Assembly: GCF_026262505.1 (NCBI RefSeq)
Contig: NC_067205.1
Coordinates: forward strand, 18,101,645-18,165,644
Direction: 5' to 3'
DNA from: Trichomonas vaginalis G3
Lineage: Eukaryota > Parabasalia > Trichomonadida > Trichomonadidae
DNA: 64,000 nucleotides
Part shown: piece after piece, positions 1 through 11,730 of the stretch
Layout of the letters: each line of letters begins with the position of its first letter
Position numbering within the stretch: position 1 is the first letter of the stretch
Notes under the pieces: generated by a model
What the model was told of the DNA's origin: nothing
The model's input: the letters and a program-made list of their open reading frames with translations, nothing else
Databases searched by the model: none
Program-made: the position numbers and the translations under genes

Positions 1-2988
1 TTTTAAGCTGTCATGATGGATGCATGATTGTAGTGCAGGAATCACCTTGATGAAAGGAGGAAGCACCTCTGATGAGAAAGGAAGCTGATGATGGATGCAT
101 GATGGGAGTGACGGAAGCACCTTGATGAGAAGAGAGAAGCCCTTGATGAAGGAGGAAGCATCTTAATGAAGACGTGACACTCAAGCATCTGATGAAGCAG
201 GGATAGTATTCTTTGAAGAAGAGAGAAGCATCTTGATGAAGGAGGAAGACACCTTGATGAAGAGAGGAGGTACTTGTTAATGAGAGGAAGCATCTTGATT
301 GGAGAGAGGAAGTATTTGTTGAAGAGAGAAGAACTTCATCTTAATGAAAGAGAGAAGCACTTTGTTGAAGAAGGAAGCACCTTGATTGGAAGAGAGGAAG
401 TACTTGAAGAAGAGAGGAGCGATCTTGGAAGAGAGAGGAAGCACTTTGTTGAAGAGAGACAGCATCTTGATCAAGAGAGGAAGTACTTGAAGAAGAGAGG
501 AAGCACCTTGATAAGAAGGAAGCACTTTTTGAAGAGAGGAAGCATTCTAATGAAGAGAGAAGTACTTTGGTTGAGAGAGGAAGAATCTTGATGAAGAGAG
601 AAGTACGTTTGAATGAAGAGGAGATCTGTAAATGTTGAAGAGAGGGAAGTACTTGTCTGAAAGAGACGGCAAGAGTCTTGATGAAAAGAGGAAGTACTTT
701 GTATGACAGAGAGGAAGCTGCATGATGAGAGAGGAAAAAGTACTTGTTGAGAGAGGAAAACGCATGATGAAGCGAGAAAGCTGCATCTGAGCAAAGAAGA
801 GGAAGTACTTTGACGAAGAGAGGAAGCACCTTTGATGTAAGAGAGGGAGGCTGCCTGATGGATGCAAGATAGGAGTTGAGGAAGCACCTTGATGAAGAGA
901 GGAAGCACCCTTGATGAAGAAGAGGAAGTGGATGATGGATGCATTGATGGAGTGAGGAAGCACCTTGATGAGAGAGGAAGCACCTTGATGGAAGAGAGGA
1001 AGGCATCTTAATGAAGAGCAGGTAAGCATCGGTGATGAAGAGAGGATAGTACTTTGAGAAGAGAGGAAGCATCTTGATGAAGAGAGGATAGGACCTTGAA
1101 TGAAGAGAGGAAGTACTTGTTGTAAGAGAGAAGCACTTGATCGAGAGGAAGTACTTTGTTGAAGAGAGGAAGCATCTTGATGTAAGGAGGAAGCACTTTG
1201 AAGAAGAGCTTTGTTGAAGAAGAGGAAGCATGTCTTAATCGAATGAGAGGAAGTACTTTTGAAGAGAGAGGAAGGATCTTGGGAAGAAGAGAGGAAGTCA
1301 CTTTGTTGAAGAGAGGAACATCTTGATAGAGAGAACTACTTTGTGAGAAGAGAGGAAGCACTGTAGGCTCATGTGGATGCATGAGATGAGGAAGCACCTT
1401 TGATATGAAGAGAGGAAGAGCCTTGAATTGAAGAGAAGAAGTCTTTGTTGAAAGGAAAGCATGATAGAGGATACGTTGTAAAGAGGAAGCACTTGATATG
1501 CAAGAGAGGAAGTACTTTTGATAGAGATGAGAGAGATACTTATTTGAAGAGTGAGGAGCATTCATGATGAAGAGAGGAAGTACTTGAAGAAGAGAAGCAT
1601 ATATATGAAGAGAGGAAAGCTGATCTTAGAGGGTCTTTAGAGAGGAAGTTCCTTTGAATGAAAGAGGATATGCATTGTGAGAGAGAAGATCGAATCTGAG
1701 ATGGATGCATGCTGAGATGAGGAAAGCGACCTTGGATGAAGAGAGGAGTATCTTGAAAGAGAGGATGAAGAGAGGAGAAGCACTCTTGTATGAAGAGAGG
1801 AAGCATCTTGATCGAGAGAGAAGTACTTTGAAGAGGAAGACGAGAAGGAGAGCTGTTATGGGGAAGCATATTGAAGAGAGAAGTCTGGAGAGAAGCATCT
1901 TGTGAAGAGAGGAAGCACGCTTGAATGGAGAGACAAGGAAGAGGAATAACTTTGTTGAGAGAGAACACGTGATGAACAAGGCATACTAGGAGAGCTAATG
2001 AACGAGAGGAAGTACTTGTGTTGAAAGAGAGGGAAGCTCATGTAGAGATGAAGCTGCATTGAGAGAGAGACTTGTTTTTGAAAGGAAGGGAGGAAGCCTT
2101 GGGATGAAGCGGAAGTATGCTTGATGGCCATAGAGGAGGGAAGACCTTTGATGAGAGAGAAGCACTTTGATGAAGAGAGGAAAGCCTTGATAAGAGGATG
2201 CATGATTGATGAGGAGGAAAGCAACTATATGAAGAAAGAGGAAGGCACCTTTGAGAGAAGGATTAATGAAGAGAGGAAGGATCTTATGAAACTTTGAAGA
2301 AGAGGAAGAATTCTCTTGATGAAGAGAGGAAGCGAAGGCAAAGACTTTTGTTGAAGAGAGGAAGCATCTTGATGAAGAGAGTTTGTTGAGGAAAGATTTG
2401 TTAAAGAAGGAAGAGTTGTGAGAGAGGAAGCACCTTATAAGTATTTTGAGAGAGAGGAAGCACTTGACAAGAAGGAAGCACTTGTGATTGAAGAGAGGAT
2501 AGCATTTTGATCGACAGAGAGAGAAGTTACTTGAAGAAGAGAGGAAGCTATCTATGTATGAAAGAGGGAGAGAGCACTTGATGAGAGAGGAGTTAGAAGA
2601 GGAATTACTTTGTGAAGACGAGGAAGACATCTTTGATGAAGAGAGGAAAGTACGTTGATGAAGAGAGGAAGACTATAAGAGGGGTTACTTTGAAGAGAAA
2701 GCACCTTATGAAAGAGAGGACAGTACTTTGTTAGATGAGGAAGAAGTGAGATAGAGAAGGATCACTTTGGAAGAGAGGAATGATACTTGAAGAGAGGAAG
2801 CTACCTGAGTCAGAGAGGAAGTACTTTGACTGAAGAGGAAGCACTCTTGATGAAGAGAGGAAGCTCACTTGATGATGCAGAGGCATGAGGAGCCATCTTG
2901 ATGAGAGAGGAAGTACTTGATAGGAGATTGAGAGAGAGGAAGCATCTGATAAGCAGAAGAATAACTTTGAAGAAGAGAGGAAAGCACT

Positions 2989-3060
2989 AGAGGAACTCTA
3001 GTAGGAGGAGAGCTTATTTTCCACAGGAGAAATTGTGGTAGGGGCTTGACGAGAGGCAGT
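2989..3060. other. Non-repeat island in the array
   Basis: About 70 bp that cannot be read as heptad units; it contains AGCTTATTTTCCACAGGAG and a GGTAGGGGCTTGACGAG segment. Regular units resume on both sides. No protein or element is recognised. It may be a small insertion, a badly called read segment, or a chimeric patch. Confidence 0.45.
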
Positions 3061-3446
3061 CTTTGTGCAAGAGAGGCAAGCATCTTGATGAAGAGGAAGC
3101 TATCTGTATGAAGAGAGGAAGTACTTGTTGAAAGAAGGAAGCATCTTGATGGAAGAGAGGAAGCACTTATTTGAAAGAAGCACTGAGAGAAGGAAATCTT
3201 GATGAAGAGGAGAAGTACTTTTTTGAGAAGAGATGAAGCTGATGAAGAGCGAAGACTGTATGAGAGAGAAGCACTTGATGAAGAGAGGAAGCATCTTGAA
3301 GAAGAGAGGAAGCATCTTGATGAAGAGAGGAGACTCTTGATGAGGAACAATCTTAGAGAGGAAGCACCTTGATGAAGAGAGGCAAAGCTACTTGAATATA
3401 GAGGGAGCACCTTATGAGAGAGAGAAGCATACTTGATTGAAGAGAG

Positions 3447-3520
3447 CGGAAGACAGGGGGAATTTCTTTTGGATGGAAACAGGAGGAGTGGAGTGAGAGG
3501 GGACTTGGTGACGAGGTGAG
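3447..3520. other. Low-similarity island, possibly a decayed spacer
   Basis: About 70 bp of G-rich sequence (GACAGGGGGAATTTC, then GGAGTGGAGTGAGAGGGG) interrupts the units. The GGAGTGGAGTGAG part resembles the 3' half of the 32-bp punctuation element (GATGGAGTGAGG), so this could be a strongly altered spacer. No coding potential is recognised. Confidence 0.35.
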
Positions 3521-6180
3521 AGAAGTACTTTGAATGAAGAGAGGAAGCAATCTTGATGAAGAGGAGACTTAGGGAAGCATCGTTTGTGGAGAGAGAAGAC
3601 AACATCTTGTCAGAGAATATTGTTAAAGAGAGAAGCACATTTAGAGAGGAAGTCTTTAAAAGCATTGTCAAGGAAAGTAACTTTGTTGAAGAGAGGAAGC
3701 ATCTTGATGAAAGAGGAAAGCACTTTTGGAAGGAAAGCATTGAGAGAGAGCAGACTTGATGAGCAGAGGAAAGCACCTTGTAAGGGATATTTGAGAAGAC
3801 GAGGAAGCACCTTTGAATCAAGGAGTGAAGCTATCTGTTCAGAGAGGAAGCATCTTAGAGAGAGGCAGCACCTTTGATCAAGAGAGGAAGTCTTGTTGAA
3901 GAGAGGAAGCCATTGAAATAAGAAGACGGAAAGTACTTTTGTAGAGAGAGGAAGCACCTTGATTAGAGAGAGAGATACTTTGTTGAAGAGAGGATTAGGC
4001 ATTGATGAAAGAGGAAGGCACGCTTTGTGAAGAGGAGCAAGCATCTTGATGAAGAGAGGAAAGCACTTTGATGAAGAGAGGAAGATCATCTATGAGAGAC
4101 TTGATAGAAGAGAGGAAGCACTTTGATCAGAGAGGAAGTCATTCTTGAAGGAAAGAGGAAGTCTTTGAAAGAAGAGAGGAAGCACTTTGTTGAATGAGAG
4201 GAAAGCATCTTGATGAGAGAGAAGCACTGTGAGAAGAGAGGAAGCATCTAGATGAAGAGATGGACAGTCACTTGTGAAGAGAGGACCCATACTTGATGAG
4301 AAGAGAGACTTCTTGAAATAGAAGAGAGGGACTTTACGAAAGTACTTATAAGGGAAGCTGATGAAGAGAGGGAAGCACTGATAAAGAAACTGATGAGAGA
4401 CGTGAAGAGAGGAAGACGTGAAAGAGAACACCTTGATCAAAGGACGTAGAGAGAGAAGCACTATTAAGGAGGGGGGTGGGGGGAGTATTGAAGAGAGGAA
4501 GCACTTGAAAAGAGAGGGAAGTAACTTTTGAAAAGAGAGGAAAGACTCTTGAATGAAGAGGAAGGAAGACTTTGTTGAAGAGAGGAAGCATGCTTGAATG
4601 AGAGAAGACTTGTGAATAGGAGCTCTTGATGAAGAGAGGAAGCACCTTGATGAAGAGAGGAAGCACCCGTTGATCAAAGAGATATAGAGAGGAAGTACTT
4701 TGAAGAAGAGAGGAAGCACCTGAATTGAAAAAGAGCATGTCAAGAGGAGGAAGCATCTTGATGAGAGAGGATAGTCTATAAGAGAACAGACGCTGTGAGA
4801 GGTATGAAGACAGAGGAGATCTGTATGAAGAAGATTTTGAAGGAGGAATACGATGAAAAGACTTGTAAGGAGAAGGAAGCATCTTGTATGAAGAGATGGA
4901 AGCACTTTGTGAAGAGGAGGAAGTACTTTGATGAATGAGAGAGGAAAGTACTCTTTGATGAGAGAGAGGAAGTACTTGCTGATGAAGAAGAGACAGCATT
5001 CCTTGATGAAGAGAGAAGCATTCGGTGATGAAGAGAGGAAAGATCTTGATGAAGAGAGGAAGCACTTGATGAAAGGAAGGACGTATGCACTAAGACGAAG
5101 AAGGGCTTGACTCGAAGAGAGAGAAGTACTTTCGGGAGCATTTGACAGAGAGGAAGCATACTTGATGATGAAGAGCATTTGATGGAAGACGAGTTCTTTG
5201 TTGAAGAAGGAAGCATCTTGATGAAGGAAGGAAAGTACTTTTGAAGCAGAGGAAGCTGCTTAATGAAGAGGAGAAGTACATTTTCTCTGAGAGAGGAAGG
5301 CTTACGAGATTAGCATGATGAAAGAGGAAGCATCCTTATGAGAAAGATTTCAGAGAGAAAGTTACCTTGATGGTGAACTCTTGTGAAGACGAGGACAGCC
5401 ACTTGATGAGAGAGAAGCACTTTGAAGAAGAGAGAGATGACATCTTGTGAAAAGGCAGTGACTGTGAGAGAGGAAGCACTATGAGAGAGATATGAAGAAG
5501 AAGAGAGAAGCACTTAATGAACGAGAGAGTAACTTTGAAGGGAAGCACTTGAAAAGAGGAAGATCTTGATGAAGAGGAAGCCAGCTTTGAAGAGAGGAAG
5601 TACTTTGAAAACAAGAGACCGCGATAGCATCTGATGAAGAGAGGAAGCATTGAATGAAGAGAGAAGATCTTGATGAAGAGAAGAAGCATTTGATGAAGAG
5701 AGGAAGCACTTGATCAAAGAGAATACTTTGAAGAAGAGAGGAAGCACCTTTCCAAGAGATTAAGAGAAAATGATAAAAGAGGAAGTACTTTGAAGGAGAG
5801 GAAGATGATAAAGAAGGAAGCATCTTGAATGAGAAGGAAGTCGGATGAGAAGGTAGCATTTGATGAAGAGAAGGAAAGCATCTTTGTGAGAGAGGGAAGC
5901 ACCTTGACTGAAGAGAGAAAGCACTTTGAAGAAGAGAGGAAGCATCTTGATAGAAGCAGAGGAAGTGAGCAGATGGAAAGAGATGTGAATTGTTGAGAAG
6001 ACCTGAAGACTTGAATTGAAGGGAAAGCACTTTGAAGGAGAGAGGAAGCATCCGTGAGGGCTGTATGAAAGATGGAAGCACGTTGTGAAGACGGTAGAGC
6101 ACCTTGATAAAGAGAAAGCACATCTTGAATAAGAGAGGAAGCATCTCGGTTGATGAGAACAGAGAGCGTAAGTAAGACGC

Positions 6181-6262
6181 ATCTAATAGATAACCATTAG
6201 CTACCTAGCCAGATGAAGCAAGAGAACTATTCCTAATGCGACAGAAATATGAGAATCCATGA
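6181..6262. other. Non-repeat island in the array
   Basis: About 80 bp lacking the unit, with ATAACCATTAGCTACCTAGC followed by an AT-rich stretch and GAATCCATGATGCAAGAG. The 3' end (CCATGATGCAAGAG) may be a damaged punctuation element, while the 5' part has no counterpart elsewhere in the window. No gene is recognised. Confidence 0.5.
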
Positions 6263-7505
6263 TGCAAGAGGCAAGCACTGTTGAAGAGGGTAGCTCTTCG
6301 AAGTAAGAGAGGAAGCATCCTCGGATGAAGAGAGGAAAGCAAAATCTTTGATGAGAGAGCGAAGCCATCTGATGGAGAAGAGTGAGAGGGAAGCATCTTA
6401 ATTGTATATGAGAGGAAAGTCACTTCTGAAGAAGAGAGGAAGATCTTGATGGAAGAGAGGAAGAGACTTTGTTGAAGAAGGAACATCTTGATGAAAGAGG
6501 GAAGTACTTTGGTTGAAGAGAGGAAGCACCTTGATGAAAGAGAGGAGTACTTTTGTGAAGAGAGGAGCATCTTTGAATTGAAAGAGGAAGGACCTTGATC
6601 AAGAGAGGACCAGATACTTTGTTGAAGAGAGGAAGTACTTATGTTGCAGAGAGGAAGCTGCATGATGAAGAGAGGAAGTACTTTGTTGAAGAGAGGAAGC
6701 ATCTTAAAATCTGAAGAGAGGAAGTACTTTGTGAAGAGAGGAGCTTCTTGATGGTAGTCACTACTGAAGCAACTCTCTGATTGAATGCAAGGACTCAGGA
6801 CCTGATCAAGAGAGAGAGTACTTTGGAAGAAGAGAGAAGCACCTTGATCAAGAGAGGAAGTACTTTTGTTGAAGGAGGAAAGCACCTTGCATTGAAGAGA
6901 AGGAAGCATCCTGTGATGAATGAGAGGAAGCTACCTTGACTGAAGAGAGGAAGGCATGTCTGATCAAGAGAGAGATCACTTGTGAGAGAGGAAGACCTAT
7001 TGTAAGAGAGGAACGTTATTTAGTTGAAGAAGAGATAGCATCTTTGAATGAAGAGAGAGGAAGCACTTTGAGAAGAGGAGGAGCACTTTGTTGAAGAGAG
7101 GAGAGATCTTTAATGAAGAGAGGAAGTACTTTGTTGAAGAGAGATAGCATCCTTGATGAGAGAGAAAGTACTTTTGTTGAAGAGAGGAAGCATGCTTGAT
7201 GAAGAGAGGAAGCACTTTGATGGAAGAGAGGAAGCACATTGATGAAGAGGAGCAAGCTGACATGATGGTGATGACATGATGGAGATGAGGAAGCACCTTG
7301 TATGATAGAGAGGAAGCACTATGATGGAAGAGGAAGCTGGCATGATGGATGCCAATGATGCGGGCTCGCGCACCAGCACCTTGCTGAAGAGAGGAAGCAC
7401 CTTGATATGAAGAGAAGGAAGCATGCTTAATGAAGAGAGGAAGCATCTTGATGAAAGCAGAGGACAGTACTTTGAGAAGAGATGGAGCATCTTGATTGAA
7501 GCAGG

Positions 7506-7610
7506 CGAGAAGAAGAATCACGTGACCTCTGCCACCAATATTAATCCACGCTAAGACTTGAACAGGCGTAGAGGTACCCTCGATGCTGCCCATCTTCAAT
7601 TTGACTAATG
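7506..7610. other. Longest non-repeat island within the array
   Basis: Roughly 105 bp of balanced-composition sequence with no resemblance to the heptad unit, including ATCACGTGACCTCTGCCACC and a GGTACC site. The minus strand is open through it in two frames (for example MGSIEGTSTPVQVLAWIN), but the flanks are repeat in both directions, so this is not a gene on its own. It is the best candidate inside the array for inserted or chimeric foreign DNA. It does not match the PacBio SMRTbell adapter as I know it. Confidence 0.7.
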
Positions 7611-10113
7611 TGAAGAGTGAAGCATCTTGAATAGAGAGGAAGTACTTTGTTGGAAGAGAGGAAGCATCTTGATGAGAGAAGAAGCACTTGTTTGAAGAGT
7701 AGAAGCACCTTGATGAAGAGAGAGGAAGACTTTGAAGAAGAGAGGAGAAGCACTTTGCAAAGAGAGGAAGCACTTTGTTGATGAGAGGAAGATCTTGATC
7801 AGAGAGGGAAGTACTTTGAGAAGAGAGAAGCACCTTGATGAAGAGAGGAGAAGCACTTTGTTGAAAGAGAGAGAAAGCATTTAGTTAATGATAGACGCAT
7901 GAATACTTTGTTTGAAGAGAGGAAGCATCTTGGATGAAGAGAGGAAGTACGTTGATGAAGAGCAGGAAGCATTCTTAACTGAAGAGAGGAAGTACTTGTT
8001 GAAGAGAGAAGCATCTGATGAAAGAGGAAAGTACTTTTGAGAGAGGAAGCTGCATGATGAAGAGAGAGAAGTACTCTGTTGAAGAAGAGGAAGATGCATG
8101 ATGAGCAGAGGAAGCCTGCATTCTTGAGCTAAGAGGGAAATGACTTTGACGAAGACATTGAACACCCTTGATGAAGAGAGGAAGCTGGCATGATGGATGC
8201 ATCGATGGATGAGGAAGCAGCCTTGATTGAAGAGAGGAAGCACCTTGATGAAGAGAGGAAGCTGATGATGGAGCATGATGAGAGTGAGGAAGCACTTGAT
8301 GAAGAGAGGAAGCACTTGATGAAGAGAGGAAGCATCTTAATGAAGAGAGGAAGCATCTTGATGAAGAGAGGAAGTACTTTGAAGAAGAGAGGAAGCATCT
8401 TGATGAAGAGAGGAAGCACCTTGATGAAGAGAGGAAGTACTTTGTTGAAGAGAGGAAGCATCTTGATGAAGAGAGGAAGTACTTTGTTGAAGAGAGGAAG
8501 CATCTTGATGAAGAGAGGAAGCACTTTGTGAAGAGAGGAAGCACCTTGATGAAGAGAGGAAGTACTTTGAAGAGAGAGGAAGCACTTTGAAGAAGAGAGG
8601 AAGCATTTGTTGAAGAGAGGAAGCATCTTGATCAAGAGAGGAAGTACTTTGAAGAAGAGAAGCACTTGATGAAGAGAGGAAGCACTTTGTTGAAGAGAGG
8701 AAGCATCTAATGAAGAGAGGAAGTACTTTGTTGAAGAGAGGAAGCATCTTGATGAAGAGAGGAAGTACTTTGATGAAGAGAGGAAGCATCTTATGAAGAG
8801 AGGAAGTACTTTGTTGAAGAGAGGAAGCATCTTGATGAAAGAGGAAGTACTTTGTTGAAGAGAGGAAGCTGCTGATGAAGAGAGGAAGTACTTTGTTGAA
8901 GAGAGGAAGCTGCATGATGAAGAGAGGAAGCTGCATCTTGAGAAGAGAGGAAGTACTTTGACGAAGAGAGGAAGCACCTTGATGAAGAGAGGAAGCTGCA
9001 TGATGATGCATGATGAGTGAGGAAGCACTTGATGAAGAGAGGAAGCACCTTGATGAAGAGAGGAAGCATCTTGATGAAGAGAGAAGCATCTTGATGAAGA
9101 GAGGAAGTACTTTGAAGAAGAGAGGAAGCATCTTGATGAAGAGAGGAAGCACTTGATGAAGAGAGGAAGCACCTTGATCAAGAGGGAAGCACTTTGTTGA
9201 AGAGAGGAAGCATCTTAATGAAGAGAGGAAGTACTTTGTTGAAGAGAGGAAGCATCTTGATGAAGAGAGGAAGCACTTTGTTGAAGAGAGGAAGCATCTT
9301 GATGAAGAGAGGAAGCACTTTGATGAAGAGAGGAAGCACCTTGATGAAGAGAGGAAGCACCTTGATCAAGAGAGGAAGCATCTTGATGAAGAGAGGAAGT
9401 ACTTTGAAGAAGAGAGGAAGCACCTTGATGAAGAGAGGAAGCATCTTGATGAAGAGAGGAAGCATCTTGATGAAGAGAGGAAGCATCTTGATGAAGAGAG
9501 GAAGCACCTTGATGAAGAGAGGAAGTACTTTGAAGAAGAGAGGAAGCATCTTGATGAAGAGAGGAAGTACTTTGTTGAAGAGAGGAAGCATCTTGATGAA
9601 GAGAGGAAGCACCTTGATCAAGAGAGGAAGTACTTTGTTGAAGAGAGGAAGCACTTTGAAGAAGAGAGGAAGTACTTTGAAGAAGAGAGGAAGCACCTTG
9701 ATCAAGAGAGGAAGTACTTTGTTGAAGAGAGGAAGCATCTTGATGAAGAGAGGAAGCACTTTGTTGAAGAGAGGAAGCATCTTGATGAAGAGAGGAAGCA
9801 CCTTGATGAAGAGAGGAAGCACCTTGATCAAGAGAGGAAGTACTTTGAAGAAGAGAGGAAGCACTTGATAAGAGAGGAAGTACTTTGTTGAAGAGAGGAA
9901 GCATTTGAAGAAGAGAGGAAGTACTTTGAAGAAGAGAGGAAGCACCTTGATCAAGAGAGGAAGTACTTTGTTGAAGAGAGGAAGCACTTTGAAGAAGAGA
10001 GGAAGTACTTTGAAGAAGAGAGGAAGCACCTTGATCAAGAGAGGAAGTACTTGATGTTGAAGAGAGGAAGCATTTGAAGAAGAGAGGAAGCACTTGATGA
10101 AGAGAGGAAGCAC

Positions 10114-10659
10114 TTGATGAAGAGAGGAAGCATTGATGAAGAGAGGAAGCATCTTGATGAAGAGAGGAAGCATCTTGATGAAGAGAGGAAGTACTTTGAA
10201 GAAGAGAGGAAGTACTTTGAAGAAGAGAGGAAGCACCTTGATGAAGAGAGGAAGCACCTTGATGAAGAGAGGAAGCATCTTGATGAAGAGAGGAAGCACT
10301 TTGTTGAAGAGAGGAAGCATCTTGATGAAGAGAGGAAGCACCTTGATGAAGACAGGAAGTACTTTGTTGAAGAGAGGAAGCACCTTGATGAAGAGAGGAA
10401 GCACCTTGATGAAGAGAGGAAGCATCTTGATGAAGAGAGGAAGCATCTTGATGAAGAGAGGAAGCATTTGATGAAGAGAGGAAGTACTTTGTTGAAGAGA
10501 GGAAGCATCTTGATCAAGAGAGGAAGTACTTTGTTGAAGAGAGGAAGCACTTTGAAGAAGAGAGGAAGCATCTTGATGAAGAGAGGAAGCACCTTGATGA
10601 AGAGAGGAAGTACTTTGTTGAAGAGAGGAAGCATCTTGATGAAGAGAGGAAGCACTTGA
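10114..10659 (+). other. Open heptad frame (181 codons)
   Basis: An ATG-initiated frame that moves into the MKRGSTL-type shifted reading near its end because one base of a unit is lost near 10,468. For most of its length it reads KHLDEER/KYFEEER heptads. One unit reads EDR instead of EER (GACAGG near 10,350), a useful marker of this copy. There is no signal peptide, splice signal or non-repeat domain, so it is reported as repeat-encoded reading potential and not as a gene. Confidence 0.3.
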
Positions 10660-11730
10660 TGAAGAGAGGAAGCACTTGATGAAGAGAGGAAGCACTTGAT
10701 GAAGAGAGGAAGCACCTTGATGAAGAGAGGAAGCATCTTGATCAAGAGAGGAAGCATCTTGATGAAGAGAGGAAGCATCTTGATGAAGAGAGGAAGCACT
10801 TTGTTGAAGAGAGGAAGCATCTTGATGAAGAGAGGAAGCACCTTGATGAAGAGAGGAAGTACTTTGTTGAAGAGAGGAAGCATCTTGATGAAGAGAGGAA
10901 GTACTTTGTTGAAGAGAGGAAGCACCTTGATCAAGAGAGGAAGTACTTTGTTGAAGAGAGGAAGCATCTTGATGAAGAGAGGAAGCACTTTGAAGAAGAG
11001 AGGAAGCATCTTGATGAAGAGAGGAAGCACCTTGATCAAGAGAGGAAGTACGTTGTTGAAGAGAGGAAGTACTTTGTTGAAGAGAGGAAGCACCTTGATG
11101 AAGAGAGGAAGTACTTTGAAGAAGAGAGGAAGCACCTTGATCAAGAGAGGAAGTATTTTGTTGAAGAGAGGAAGCACTTGATGAAGAGAGGAAGCACCTT
11201 GATGAAGAGAGGAAGCACCTTGATCAAGAGAGGAAGTACTTTGAAGAAGAGAGGAAGCATCTTGATGAAGAGAGGAAGCACCTTGATGAAGAGAGGAAGC
11301 ATCTTAATGAAGAGAGGAAGCACTTTGTTGAAGAGAGGAAGCATCTTAATGAAGAGAGGAAGTACTTTGTTGAAGAGAGGAAGCATTTGATGAAGAGAGG
11401 AAGCACTTTGTTGAAGAGAGGAAGCATCTTGATGAAGAGAGGAAGCACTTGATGAAGAGAGGAAGCACTTGATGAAGAGAGGAAGCATCTTGATCAAGAG
11501 AGGAAGCACCTTGATGAAGAGAGGAAGTACTTTGAAGAAGAGAGGAAGCACTTTGAAGAAGAGGAAGCACTTTGTTGAAGAGAGGAAGCATCTAATGAGA
11601 GAGGAAGTACTTTGTTGAAGAGAGGAAGCATCTTGATGAAGAGAGGAAGTACTTTGTTGAAGAGAGGAAGCATCTTGATGAAGAGAGGAAGCACTTTGAT
11701 GAAGAGAGGAAGCACCTTGATGAAGAGAGG

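Larger units (their letters stand above)
1..8200 (+). repeat. Heptad minisatellite, plus orientation, noisy block
   Basis: Tandem copies of the 21-bp unit (GAAGAGAGG-AAGCA-C/T-CTTGAT and variants with TACTTTGTT, TACTTTGAA, CACTTTGTT) cover this stretch. Almost every unit carries a one- or two-base insertion or deletion, so no reading frame stays open for long and units range from roughly 17 to 25 bp. Degraded copies of the punctuation element (GCATGATGGATGCATGATGG-like) occur near 85-110, 840-880, 925-955 and 8,180-8,215. The indel load is far above that of the 34-42 kb block of the same repeat, which looks like uncorrected long-read sequence rather than evolutionary decay, though decay cannot be excluded. 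Several short non-repeat islands are listed separately. Confidence 0.93.

Noticed and set aside
7506-7610. Sequencing hairpin adapter in the island
   Set aside because: The bases do not resemble the PacBio SMRTbell adapter as I know it, and array orientation does not flip across the island as a missed hairpin would cause.
9194-9868. Plus-strand MKRGSTL/MKRGSIL repeat frames as proteins
   Set aside because: They are the +1-shifted reading of the same units. The heptad frame KHLDEER is the one joined to the transposase tail and has the sensible coiled-coil pattern.
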